A model generated the notes under the pieces. It saw only the letters and a list, made by a program, of their open reading frames with translations, was not told where the DNA came from and did not search any database. The position numbers were made by a program, and so were the translations under genes. 64,000 nucleotides of DNA, taken from assembly GCF_902806685.2 (NCBI RefSeq), contig NC_048555.1, positions 7,068,001-7,132,000 of the forward strand. Reading direction: 5' to 3'. The stretch is from Maniola hyperantus (taxonomy: Eukaryota; Arthropoda; Insecta; Lepidoptera; Nymphalidae). Shown here one piece after another: positions 51,975 to 63,092 of the stretch; the stretch's first letter is position 1; every line of letters begins with the position of its first letter.

Positions 51975-52348
51975 GTATTTGTATAAATCAATAGTTTTTC
52001 TATAATGATATTATATGCATTATTTCGACTTTTTTCGTGATTTCCATGACCCACAACAAAGTCAGTGGTCAGTGTAGATTAGAACCGTATTTAAATATAT
52101 GTAGGTAGGTAGTAGGTACTGTTAATTTCGTTTGTGTCCGCTGTGTATTGGTAAGGTTTCCATACTTCAGTGCCCGTTTATTTCATGTAGGACCTTTATT
52201 CATGATATGGCAAGCCTCTATACCTACCACGGGTTGGGAAAGCAGCTTCCACTGAAAGGAGCCGGCAAGAACCATAAAAATTATATTAGTCTGGTTGGCT
52301 GATAATATATTCTTTTGCGGAAATACAAACTTTTGAATAAAAAGAGTA
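51975..52348. other. unrecognised AT-rich region
   Basis: Nothing recognised. Confidence 0.5.
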
Positions 52349-52350
52349 CA

Positions 52351-52621
52351 TCTTAAATATATAAAAGGAAAAGGTGATTGACTGACTGACTGACTGACTG
52401 ACTGACTGACTGACTGACTGACTGACTGACTGACTGATCTATCAACGCACATTTCAAACCGCTGGACGGATCGGGCTGAAATTTGGCATGCAGATTAGAG
52501 CAGCTATTATGATGTAGGCATCCGCTAATAAAGGATTTTTGAAAATTCAACCTCTAAGGGGGTGAAATAGGGGTTTGAAATTTGTGTTGTCCACGCGGAT
52601 GAAGTCGCGAGCATAAGCTAG
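52351..52621 (+). mobile_element. Helitron-like (GACT)n element, complete with long tract
   Basis: TC start, ttaaatatataaaaggaaaa, about fourteen GACT units, gatctatcaacgcacatttc, gctggacggatcgggctgaa, aaattcaacctctaaggggg, gtccacgcggatgaagtcgc and agcataagctag followed by T. Confidence 0.8.
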
Positions 52622-52624
52622 TTC

Positions 52625-52995
52625 TTCATAAAAAACAGAGCTACTTATTCTCATCGAACAAAGGTAGACAATAAAAAATCGAGTCGTATAAAAAAGTCTG
52701 CGACCATCATATCTAAGGACAATTAATATACGGGGGACACGCATTAAAAAAAACTGTAACTTATCTTCATTTCAGTTAGATAAACTAAAATGAATTTGAA
52801 ACAATATTGTACAAAACAAAGCTCAAACATCGCCACATTCATGTGACTAATGAGTACAAATTAAAGACAATACTAAAACATTAATATCGACGACAAAGTC
52901 TTTACTTAGGGATAAGAGTAAACAAATATACTAGTACGCACTCGTGTGCATTCAAAGAGCGTCTTTACATTTCTAGGGTTGCGTACCCGAACGGT
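52625..52995. other. unrecognised AT-rich region
   Basis: Nothing recognised. Confidence 0.5.
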
Positions 52996-53008
52996 ATCAA
53001 CATCTCTA

Positions 53009-53489
53009 GATGTCTGGTGGGAGGTTTCGGCCGTGGCTAGTTACCACCCTACCGGCAAAGCCGTGCCGCCAAGCGATTTAGCATTCCGGTACGATGCCGC
53101 GTAGAAACCAAAGGGGCATGGGTTTAATAAAACCAGCCAAGTGCGAGTCAAGCTCGCGCAATGAGGGTTCCGCACTACAGTCGTATTTTTTCGACATTTC
53201 GCAGGATAATTCAAAAACTATGATGCATAAAAATAAATAAAAATCTGTTTTAAAATGCACAGGTGAAGACCTTTCATAATATGATACCCCACTTGATATA
53301 GTTATCTTACTTAGAAAATTGAAAATACTAATTATTAGTTCATGACCACAATTTAATTTTTTTTTTGTGTGAGTAAGCCTAAATTCACGGTTTTCAGATT
53401 TTTCCCCAAATATCAGCTATAAGATCTACCTACCTGCCAAATTTCATGGTTCTAGGTCAACGGGAAGTACCCTGTAGGTTTCTTGACAG

Positions 53490-53539
<50 letters not shown>

Positions 53540-53715
53540 GGACAGACAACAAAATGATCCTATAAGGGTTCCGTTTTTCCTTTTGAGGTACAGAACCCTT
53601 AAAAACTACGACACCCCTTCTAGGTTAGCCCACTTCCATCTTAGACTCCATCATCACTTATCACCAGGTGAGATTGCCAGTCAAGGGCTAACTTGTATCT
53701 GTATTTAAAAATAAT
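53009..53715 (+). repeat. SINE family B split by another repeat
   Basis: The SINE body is at 53009-53132 (gtctggtgggaggtttcggc, tgccgccaagcgatttagca) and its 3' end at 53601-53715 (acaccccttctaggttagcc, cagtcaagggctaacttgta). The inserted repeat at 53133-53600 interrupts it within the tttaataaaaact block. Confidence 0.8.
53133..53600 (+). repeat. CCGGCCAAGTGCGAGTC repeat (long family), inserted in SINE B
   Basis: A complete copy, from ccagccaagtgcgagtcaag to ttttgaggtacagaaccctt, with a long GACA/GACG tract at 53488-53548. The sharp junctions against SINE B define the element's true ends. Confidence 0.8.
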
Positions 53716-53739
53716 ATATAGGTATTACTAGCCTACCTA

Positions 53740-53962
53740 CGACCTGCTGTCTGTCAGCGGGCTTTATCTCATGAACCCTAATCGGTAGCGAATTGAAATT
53801 TTCACAAAGTGTGTATTTCTATAACAACAAATGATGAAAATCTCAAAATGGCCGCCATGCATATTAAAAAGTACGTAAGTAGTGTTAAGTATATCTTGTA
53901 CGATGGTACGAAACCCTTCGTGTGCGAGTCCGACTCGCACTTGACCGGTTTATATAATCTGC
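53740..53962 (-). repeat. CGGTCAAGTGCGAGTC repeat, short family, reverse
   Basis: ctgctgtctgtcagcgggct, atgaaccctaatcggtagcg, aaaatggccgccatgcatat, gtacgatggtacgaaaccct, tccgactcgcacttgaccgg. Confidence 0.65.
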
Positions 53963-53964
53963 TT

Positions 53965-55490
53965 AATACAAAAATATAGCGTACGGAAGGATTACAATTA
54001 GTACAAAAATTAAGTCTTCCGCTTATATTGTCGTGACAATTACGTGAAGCGATAAGTTAAGAAATACACCGAAAGTTCATAAAACTTAATCAAGATAACG
54101 GATGAGTGTGTATTGATGATGCTACTATACAGTTTATGAACTCTTTAATTTAGTAAAATCTTCTTCAAATCAACTTACAGACTTCTTTAAATCGTTGAAG
54201 GATTTGTTCCATGTACTTTACTTAAATTACATGGTTCACGTGTTCGTGTAAACATTCGTTACACGGTCCAATCATACGCAACGGAACTTGCCACCATCTG
54301 TATCCACCCAGTGACTTTTGTTATTACTAGTTTAATACCTATAAAGTACCTTTCCCGTGACGACTTGTTAATGTAGCACGGCTGGTCAAAAGTATATCCA
54401 CAAAAAGCATATTAATTATAATCATCATACTTAACTATTTTGTGAAAGCCAATGTTTACACCGTTGTGCTAGAGAAATCACGTTTAGCATGCAGAATTAA
54501 TGCAAAATCAAACATACATATAACAGGTAGTTAGCTAGCGATTTTAAAATACTTTAGTTACTGACTTCTAAGCACTTAAATAATTAAAATATTTTAATAT
54601 AATATTATGTGAATCAATAACCTCTAAAAGACCGATAAATTTTGGTCTGAATACATTATACTGATTCAATAAAAGAAAACTAAGATAGCAATGTCTGGTA
54701 TGCGTGTAGAAATGAATATTCATAAGACTTATTTTCGACTTGAATTTACTTCTTAATTATCGATGCTTTCGTCACTCGTAATCAAACAGGTTTATTTGGT
54801 TATTAGTTACACACGATGACAATTTCGATTAATTCATAATTAATCAATAAATAAAATCAATAGATAAACCGATTTGCTGCGTGATATAAATATTTAGTTA
54901 CGGTATGTGCAATAGCGCAAGTGTGGCTGCTTTGCAGGCTGGCTATAAAAATCCATAAGCAAGCTCAGCTACAATAAAATAGGTGACCTGATAAAATTAA
55001 ATCATAGGCATACCTATTTGAAAAAAAGCTTTCCTGTGTTGTGTGGTTGCATTCATTTAAGGGATAAGAAAAAATTATTATTCCAAAAATAATCCAAATT
55101 ATTTAAATGGATCACTTTTATTGAAATTTTAACTATGAGAGTTAAGTCCATTAATGCTTTTGAAAATGCCTTTCTAGTTCCTATCTATACACTTTGGTGT
55201 TCACAATAAATGGTTGCGTCGGAATAGTTTTCCAGGCAAATATACGAGTTTCTAGTATTTCTTGCGTTTGCTGAACTAACATGGAGGGGACATGTCGGAA
55301 ATAGTCGATTCTGTATTCCTATCGAACGCTAGTCAGAGATTTGTGAATATACCTGAGCATTCAAGAATTGCAAGCAATGTATTATTGCACGACACTGCCG
55401 CTTAAAAGCCAGGAAACTAGCGTTGAATATGGAAAAGCGCAAGCTCTAGTTATCTGGAAAATGTATTAAAGTTTACAGAAATATACAAAA
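53965..55490. other. unrecognised AT-rich region
   Basis: About 1.5 kb free of recognised repeats or genes; one of the longest such stretches in the window. Confidence 0.5.
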
Positions 55491-55494
55491 TTTA

Positions 55495-55680
55495 TAATTT
55501 ATATATTTTTTTTAAAGAATATTAGCCATGTTAAATGACTAATATTCCCCTTTCCTCTCCAACTAAGCGTCACGCTTGTGCTAGGAGTAGGTACGACAAT
55601 AGTGCAACGGGCGGGGTTTGAACCATCGACCTTTCGGTTTTCAGTCAGTAAGCTCAGAAATTGTATCCTGAATAAAACTG
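55495..55680 (-). repeat. tRNA-derived SINE (family C)
   Basis: Reverse-complemented: ctgaaaaccgaaaggtcgat, ggttcaaaccccgcccgttg (clear B box), cactattgtcgtacctactc, ctagcacaagcgtgacgctt, agttggagaggaaaggggaa. It ends tattagtcatttaacatggc and an A-rich tail. Distinct from families A and B; a single copy here. The A box lies in the less clear region near 55665-55680. Confidence 0.65.
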
Positions 55681-55684
55681 ATCT

Positions 55685-56258
55685 AAGAGTTTAATAATAT
55701 GTCCTATAAAAGGTAAAAAAGAACAATTTGTTTCTTGTCCCCCGTGGGAAACATGTTATAAAATAATCAAGATCAATCAAAAAGCTTGTAAAGCATGCCA
55801 CCATAGAGGTCATTTCATAAATTAATAACATGGTCAGTACCATCTAGCGTGCTTTATTCAAGGAAGTGTTCAAATAGAATTTTTATATCTTCCTGCATGA
55901 AACTTTTTATCGTTCCAAACGTAAACAAAGCTCCAATGTTTGTCGTCTCCGCTTCACCAGAAGTCGGCAATTTGATTTTAGTAACTGTGCAAACATACAA
56001 AGAGGTTGTAATGTGACACATCAATTATTTGCTTTGCTTTATCATTTTACGGTTTGTTTTAATTCCTTTCTTCAATGGAATTGCTGGTGATTTCTTTGGG
56101 AATGGAGTCTTGTTTTTTGTAAGCAGTATATAGTATTGCATTGTATTTGTGTTTGAGTAGACACTTTTACTCTTGTTATTTTCTGATAGTCGGATTTCAA
56201 AATAAAGAACGAACTTTTTGTATATATTCGTTGTCATATTTACTATAAGTTTTTATTT
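55685..56258. other. unrecognised AT-rich region
   Basis: Nothing recognised. Confidence 0.5.
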
Positions 56259-56260
56259 GA

Positions 56261-56463
56261 CTAGCTTATGCCCACGACTTCATCTGCATGAAGTGGACTA
56301 CATAAATGCCCGCCTTTAGGGGTTTAATTTTCAAAAATCCTTTCTTAGTGGATGTCTACAGCTATCGCCTATCTGCATGCCAAACATCCCGATCCGTCCA
56401 GTTGAGCTGTCCGTTGATAGATCAGTCAATCAGTCAGTCAGCTTTTCCTTCTGTATATTAAGA
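56261..56463 (-). mobile_element. Helitron-like (GACT)n element, reverse copy
   Basis: ctagcttatgcccacgactt, ctgcatgaagtggactacat, the family body, gatcagtcaatcagtcagtc, and ttccttctgtatattaaga at the TC end. Confidence 0.75.
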
Positions 56464-56465
56464 TG

Positions 56466-57273
56466 AAATTTTCATTACTTTTGTCGGTAATCTCTGTTCT
56501 CTACTGTATTAACTAAATTAGCGAATCCATTATCATAACGTATATTCATTTGTCAAAGTACGTTATTCTATTTACTCTGTCCAATTATCATAAAGCGAAA
56601 TGCAAGCAGTCGTTTACCTCGTGATCTATTTTCTAAGTTATCTACCTACGCGACGTTATCAGGCGATAGTACAAAAGTTTCTTCACGCCATACATAATGG
56701 ACTCTTGCATTGTGTAATGTTCGCAAATAGTCCTAATCATGCAGATATATATTTTACTACTACTAAATTAATATGTATTCTCTACAAAATTAGAACAACC
56801 TAAATAAATAGAGATTCTACTTATTTAACATCTCTTTGAAGTAAATGTTGGTAATATTTTTAGATATTTGTTTTATCAATCAATAACAATAGTTAGTTAT
56901 TATGATCCTCTTAAGAACCAGCGGTAGATTCGATTTATAAATTTTATTGGTAGATAACTAGGAATAGACCAAATTTTGGAACATTAAATCAGACATATTT
57001 CATAGTCATTGTGATAAAATATAATGTCTATGAACATGAAGTGTCTTTATCAAATTATTTACAACCGAGGCTCACATGTTACAAAAATAGTTTAATACAA
57101 TTGTCGTATGAAGTAATTAGTTAATTGTTAAGTAACATGTCTAAGGGCTTGATGATGATAAATTATAATGAAACCTAAACAGTCATCGCAGACCGCGCGC
57201 GGTACACAAAAAAATTTTACTGCCTAAAAAAAGAAGTGTAATGATTTCAGGATTATTTTACGTATGCAACTAT
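56466..57273. other. unrecognised AT-rich region
   Basis: Nothing recognised; a 67-codon frame at 56600 has no family resemblance. Confidence 0.5.
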
Positions 57274-57275
57274 AT

Positions 57276-57415
57276 AGTAGGTACGCGACAGAGTCGAAAT
57301 GGCAATCGGGGTGGGAACGCCCCGCGACCCGCACAGCCTCCGCACTAACCCGGTGCGGGGTGACGCGGGTGTCCCCCCGCCTCATACCCCGATTGCCATC
57401 TCGACCATACTATAT
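57276..57415. mobile_element. GC-rich palindromic MITE, copy 6
   Basis: taggtacgcgacagagtcga, aatggcaatcggggtgggaa, cactaacccggtgcggggtg, ctcataccccgattgccatc, tcgaccatactata. Confidence 0.8.
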
Positions 57416-57419
57416 GTGA

Positions 57420-57895
57420 GTCTCTCTATTCCACCATAACTTCTAAATGCCTCTCTCGAGTGACATTGGCTATAATATTTTTTAAAAAAGTTCCATAATA
57501 TGGCGGCTATATAGCACCATTTTCAAATGTGAAGATTTTTACTTTTGAGATCGATTTTTGGCAGGGCAGTCGTGTATTTTAATTACGACTTGTTAATATT
57601 CAAAGCAAGAACGTCTAACGAGTTTCAAGACTTTAATTCTTAAATCTTTAGCTCAATTCAGTGCTCTGTACACATTCCGGGCTAACGAAACGGGTCGTTA
57701 ATTTCGCTAAATGACTTTTTCGTCTAGTGGAGGCGCCAGGCTCTAGTTTCATACGTGTGTGAATATACGGACCTCGTGTTCAACTTGTGCGATGCTTGTG
57801 TCTAAACGTTTGAATGCTAATTAATGTTTTGAAGCTAGTTTTTGTTGATTTAACACTGATTTAATGACTCGCATTCTATATATGGTATATTCGGT
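57420..57895. other. unrecognised region
   Basis: Nothing recognised. Confidence 0.5.
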
Positions 57896-57899
57896 AGGT

Positions 57900-58040
57900 A
57901 TAAGTCCCGCAAATTGCTAATCCGCGTGGCCGCCATTTTAGTGACGTCAGCAGTAGACTGAAGTTTCAAAATGTCGTCAAAATGACATCATTTCGATGTT
58001 AATGAGACACGGTTCCAGCGCAATAGCAATTTGCGGAACT
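57900..58040. mobile_element. GTCCCGCAAATTGCT MITE, copy 2
   Basis: taagtcccgcaaattgctaa, tccgcgtggccgccatttta, gtcaaaatgacatcatttcg, gcgcaatagcaatttgcgga. It is about 25 bases shorter than the copy at 12562, lacking the cgagctgatggtatattttt block. Confidence 0.8.
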
Positions 58041-58044
58041 TTAT

Positions 58045-58455
58045 CCAGTTTTTCAACTAGTTTTTATTAGAAGTAGAGAAACAATTTTTTTTAATGCATT
58101 TGAACTAGCTGTTGACGATAGTTTGAACATTATATAAGTACCTAGCTGGTGTTACTGTTTCTTTAACTAAGTAGGTACATAATCAGTAAAAAAAAATCAT
58201 AAAAAGATCACTAATTAGGAGACTGAAAAAAATTAAGATGACTCCAAGGATTAAATTCGTACGTTCTTTGTATCCACTTCGTATTTAAGAACTGATTAAA
58301 TTAAATTAAATTTTACAGTTGGTAAAACCTAGTAAGGTTACATACACATGAATAGTAACTCAGATTTACCTTAGTAGTTAAAAATTGTGCAAATAAAATT
58401 GAGCACAATCTATGTTCTATGTTATGTCTAACATCATTCGTCATTCCTTATACGC
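58045..58455. other. unrecognised AT-rich region
   Basis: Nothing recognised. Confidence 0.5.
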
Positions 58456-58458
58456 ATG

Positions 58459-58580
58459 GCTAGGGTTTGGAATACTCTTCCAAGATCAGTGTTTCGTGCC
58501 AATTATAATCCGGGTATCTTTAAAACAAGACTGAATAGGTATCTTCTAGGCAAACGCGTCCCATCTTAGGCCACGCTTAT
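58459..58580 (+). pseudogene. LINE reverse transcriptase C-terminus
   Basis: MARVWNTLPRSVFRANYNPG and IFKTRLNRYLLGKRVPS then a stop. The WNTLP...FK..L..YL pattern is the C-terminal end of Jockey/CR1-group reverse transcriptases. It is the same family as 50036 and more complete at its N side. 5' truncated. Confidence 0.7.
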
Positions 58581-58599
58581 AGTGAATTTAAAAAATGTA

Positions 58600-58988
58600 T
58601 TTTAACCCGAAGGTGTGCAACACACGCCATTTTAATTCCACAGATAACCTTGCATCTAAAGTTTAGAGTGTTGGATTTAGTATATTACCACTAGTAAATT
58701 CTACACCGTATGTGTTCGGTGCTTGTAGGTCCTAACTCCTTACTCCTAGATTCAAACGACGTGGCGCCTGCGGTGAATGCTTACAACAAAATAAATGCAT
58801 TGATTTATGATTAAGATTCTATTCGTATAAAGATAACTGCAATAATTGCATTCAACTCATTTACATATATACCTCTGGAATATTTATTGCTTGCATTCAG
58901 ATACAGGGTGGCACTTTCGAAATATATTACGCTTATTTCGCAATGAGCATTTATTTTCTACGTTTTATAAATCTACGCTTTTATTTAT
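58600..58988. other. unrecognised AT-rich region
   Basis: Nothing recognised. Confidence 0.5.
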
Positions 58989-58990
58989 TT

Positions 58991-59200
58991 TCATCATGAA
59001 CATTGAACAACCCGTCACCGGCCCACTACTGAGCATGGATCTCCTCTGGGAATGAGAAGGGTTTAGGTATAGGATTAGGGTTTAGTCCGCCACGGTGGAC
59101 AAGAGCGAATTGGCAAACTTCCCAAACCTTTGAGAACGTGTTTTCGTGTGTTGAAAAAGTGTTTTCCTGCACAGTAATATTATTTACAGCAAAAGGATTA
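58991..59200 (-). repeat. SINE family A, degraded
   Basis: tcatcatgaacattgaacaa, ccgtcaccggcccactactg, agcatggatctcctctggga, a small internal duplication around ggtttaggtataggattagg, ttggcaaacttcccaaacct. The tRNA-like end is lost. Confidence 0.6.
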
Positions 59201-59204
59201 AGTA

Positions 59205-60390
59205 AATGCTTATTATAATAACAGATTATAATCTGCTAGCTTATAATTAAATCAAATTATATTCAAAACCAAAATTTTGATTACTTTTCATAATTCCGAC
59301 CACATTCTTGTAAAATTGAATTATGTAGATCAAAACTGCTACTGTTTGTTTTGAATATGTAAATTTCAATTAAGCCCGCACTCAAATTATACTTTTTATA
59401 ATGCAAAGTGCAAACCACATTCAATCTAAGGAGCCTGTAATCTAAAAGTACCTAATCTGGTGCAGGTGTGGAAGGTAGTATAATTTTACATACTATTACT
59501 TCGTGCCTAGCCCCGTCTGAAGCTAGACTAGATGTGGTTAATTGCGAATTTAGAATAGGGTGACCAAAATGTACCACACGAATGGACAAAATAAATAATA
59601 ATATGGTCTATTCGTCAAACATACATACATTGAAATATTATTACCTACTAATATTATTATTATGATCGCACCGATTTCATGTTTTGATTTGTACATAGTT
59701 ATTTAGTTTAGTTCAGTATTATAAGAGGAATGTGTTGCATCCATATAAACTCAAGAGAGTTTCTGGATGTCAAGTGGAAAATTGTACAATTATTATTTGG
59801 TTGAAATAAAGAAAAAAAAATGTATATAAGTGTAACTGAGGACCTTTTTTGCTTTGCCGATATTTTCACCTGTCTGTTTTGTATGCTATGTGTAATCCTT
59901 TTATCGTACTGTCACCTACGGAAGCACCAGTTGAATAGAAGTAGATTTTATTACCTACAATTTTCTTAATCTAGAGCTGTATGTTTATCCTGAGATCTTT
60001 CTCTATGCTGCTTAAGTGCTCACGCGTTTAGTCCAATCCATACTAATTTAGGTACTTGTGTAACCTTACCGTGTTTCTACAAGTCTAGGTAAAGTGTTTA
60101 AGCTTAAGGTCTGCTCTACGAGCTGTTTATCCGACTTCCAAAAGGGCGGTGGTTCTTTATGTAAGCTTTTACCTCATGCATTTTCAAGGAGATCTCAAAG
60201 GCGGCGAGTAAATGGTGTATCTAGTAGTTACTCACTTTGTAAAGTCACGCGCGCCGTTCGAGAGTTTAGCCACGAATTACAAGTGCTGTCCTGATAAGAG
60301 GAACTCGTTACAGAATCAAATAGAGACTAGATACATGGGAGAGGAATTCAACTTATTACTCAGTTCAAAGTTTATTTGTGCCGATATACT
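59205..60390. other. unrecognised AT-rich region
   Basis: About 1.2 kb. A scrap of the TTAACCGACTTC repeat (tatccgacttccaaaagggc) is at 60128-60147. gttgaaataaagaaaaaaaaa at about 59800-59820 looks like a polyadenylated tail, but its source is not recognised. Confidence 0.4.
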
Positions 60391-60395
60391 TAGTA

Positions 60396-60569
60396 GGTAC
60401 GCGGCAGAAAACAATGTACATCGACCTTTAGAAGGAGATTTGTACAGCATTGTCTCTGTCGTTGAGACCGACAAAACGTCATATAGGTATCAGTGACAGA
60501 GACAACGCTCTACAAAGCCGAAATGTCATTCTAAAAGGCCGATGTACATTATTTTCTGCAGCGTACTGT
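60396..60569. mobile_element. GTACGCGGC foldback MITE, intact copy
   Basis: ggtacgcggcagaaaacaat, gtacatcgacctttagaagg, cattgtctctgtcgttgaga, then the pairing half cagtgacagagacaacgctc and tgcagcgtactg. The inner stem is perfect over about 14 bases. Confidence 0.8.
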
Positions 60570-60574
60570 AGCTA

Positions 60575-61205
60575 CTTATATCCAGACATCAAACGGTCTA
60601 AAAATATTTTTAATTAAAAAATAAATAAAAGTGATATTTTTACTACGCTATTAATAATAATAATTAATTAGTATGGTAGCTAAGCTTGCTGTAATCTAGA
60701 TTTTACCCAAACATCAAAGAAACTGTTAAGCAATTTAAAAGATCATGAAAAAGCTTTAAGATTGTATAGTGTTTAAACAAAGCTGAATACCTATCCTGTT
60801 TTTAGATTTCCAAAAAAATTTGTAAAACTTCTCTTTAGTAGGTACCTACCTACCAGTTACTTACTTACAATAACTCATAAACATTAATAGGTACATAGAT
60901 AGATGTTCGGCGCAGCTTTTTTGCGTTGAAAATGAATAAAAATGTAGGTACTAGGTAGCTACTAGCTACCAATATTTACGTCGAAGCTTCTAACCACTTG
61001 TAACTTCCGAATAACGATCAAAAATCGCCTATTTCTTACGTTTGTGCTTTCGTCCTAAATTAAAATAGAAACGAATCTGCGCATTCATCCCCAAACACCC
61101 TATGCAGCTATAATTCAAATTTCGAACGTATTGGGTCGCCAAAACGGGATGTAGCGTCGATGTAGTCGAAAAATTACTGTTCGCCGATATGGTATTATAA
61201 TTATA
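60575..61205. other. unrecognised AT-rich region
   Basis: A block at 61135-61190 (gggtcgccaaaacgggatgt) weakly resembles 33650-33700; otherwise nothing. Confidence 0.45.
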
Positions 61206-61210
61206 CGGCC

Positions 61211-61745
61211 TAAGAGCCAGCGCGTCCCAGACCTTCCTTATTTTATAAAAGCTGAAAGTTTCTCTGCGTATTGTCCTTAACACTGGGAGGAACGTTTGTT
61301 TGGATCATGGTGGCTTTGGGAGATAGCAGGTAATAAAGGTGTAAAAAAATCTAACGTCAAAGTATAAAGTCTAATTTTTGTACATTTTCTTCAGAATTAT
61401 ATTAGAAATCACGTCACACATTGCCAGACACTTAGTTTTGTGGCAACCCCCTGCCAGACACCTTTAAAGTTTAATAAATTATTAACGTTTAAGGGTGTCT
61501 GGCAATGCATGACGTCAGACACTCAGTGTCTGGCAATGCATGACGTGATGATTTCTAATACTACTCCGATTAAAATATAATAAAAAAATTAGACTTTATA
61601 CTTTACACCTTTATTACCTGTTATCTCCCAAAGCCACCATGATCCAAACAAAGGCTCCTCCCAGTGTTGGGGACAATACGCAGATAAACTTTCAGCTTTT
61701 ATAAAATAAGGAAGGTCTTGCATGCGCTGGCTCTCTCTCTCTATA
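61211..61745. mobile_element. long-arm foldback MITE, largest copy
   Basis: The left arm (61211-61435) starts agagccagcgcgtcccagac. The right arm (about 61535-61735) ends aggtcttgcatgcgctggct. The centre has three tandem-like gtctggcaatgcatgacgt blocks (near 61495, 61530 and inverted at 61420), indicating internal duplication. Ends in a (CT)n tract. Confidence 0.8.
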
Positions 61746-61749
61746 GTAT

Positions 61750-62300
61750 GTGCTTTAACCTTCATAGTTCATACGGTATTTGACAGCTATAGTCAAATCA
61801 GTAACTTTTTATCAAACGTCAAAACGCGCGCTTAGTATGCGAGATTCTATGAAATACCGGTGTGTGACGTCACAATCATTTGACGTGCTTTTTTTAGTTT
61901 AATCGATAATTTTAAATGGTTATTACACTTAAAACCAACAAAGGACGTGGATTTTACGTATTTTGGAAGACCCTGTATTTAATAATTACTGAGAAACAAT
62001 TTATTTTTGATGTAGTCAAATACCCAATTAAAATACCTAATTGGTTTATTGGTCTGTAAAATCGGGTTGCGGGCAGTAATTCAGCGTAATTAGTAACGGA
62101 GACAATGGTACGATTCTGACCGATTTCCTAACCGTTATTATTTCATGGGAGCGGTGCCGATATTCGCGTCACGGACTAATCGACATGATGTCATAGTAGG
62201 TATGTAATTTCATCAGACTTACAATAAAAATAATTTAGCGTTTAAACTTTCGTGAGTGATTTCCATATTATACCTATCTTACACCCGGTTATACTCACGT
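61750..62300. other. unrecognised AT-rich region
   Basis: Nothing recognised. Confidence 0.5.
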
Positions 62301-62309
62301 GTTTAAAGT

Positions 62310-62485
62310 CGAAGCGACGTTAGCCCGACAACGGGCTGTGCACTCTGTGCAGGCAGCGGCGCGCGCGGCGGGCAGTCTCAACCGCGACTCGTGCGCTAAC
62401 TAACTCCTTGAAAAAGGACCCCGGATGGGTTCGAAACTAGTCGAGCTAACGTCGACTAGTAATAAATAAAAAATTGTCAGTCTGT
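62310..62485. other. GC-rich, CpG-rich segment of unknown nature
   Basis: The segment includes ggcagcggcgcgcgcggcgg and gtctcaaccgcgactcgtgc, and is followed by ccttgaaaaaggaccccgga, tgggttcgaaactagtcgag. It contrasts with the AT-rich surroundings. The gacgttag...gctaacgtc pair (about 62329 and 62445) is inverted. It may be a promoter-like CpG cluster or a mobile-element end. Confidence 0.3.
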
Positions 62486-62489
62486 CAAA

Positions 62490-63034
62490 CTCCGGGATGC
62501 AAATTATCGTCACAATTGACTAAAAGGATAGGCTGTAAAAAGGTAACACACATACAGACACACTGTCACATTTATAATAATTGTTATAGATACTTAATAT
62601 GAATGAGTTGAAAGGTGCTATAAGCAGAGGCCTTTCGCCGACATCTTTTGAGAAATGCATTACTTCTACTCGCCTAACCCTGGCACTCCTGGCAAGTCTT
62701 GACATTCGTCTCTTGCTATACGATCACCTTAATAAATGGCATTCCAGTGCCATAGGCTGTAAATTGTCAAGAAAAATGTACAGTTTCTGCAGGCACGCGA
62801 ATGAATTCAAAAGTCAGTGACATATAAAATACTAATTAGAATACTGTTACACAAAAGTCGGTTATAAATTGTCACCGGATATACGTACTTAAAACCACAA
62901 CCCCGCAAGCACTGACCGTAAAACAATGCAATACATGCCTCGGTACTTCAGACCATGTAACCCTAATCTTACACCCGATTGAGACGAATTACAGCAATTA
63001 GTTTTATGGCTCAACAGAAAGGTTTAAGCAGATA
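62490..63034. other. unrecognised region
   Basis: A 73-codon plus-strand frame at 62599 (MNELKGAISRGLSPTSFEKC...) has no recognised family or splice context. Confidence 0.4.
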
Positions 63035-63035
63035 C

Positions 63036-63062
63036 AACGCGCTGCGCCAGGGAGGTTGTCAA
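63036..63062 (-). repeat. SINE family B head scrap
   Basis: cgctgcgccagggaggttgt is the reverse complement of the SINE B start (acaacctccctggcgcag). Only the first ~20 bases remain. Confidence 0.55.
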
Positions 63063-63092
63063 AGGTTCCTATAGTACCTACTTATATTATTA

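Noticed and set aside
62599..62820. 73-codon plus-strand frame as a small gene
   Set aside because: Starts with ATG, but I see no recognisable family, signal or splice context; length is compatible with chance.
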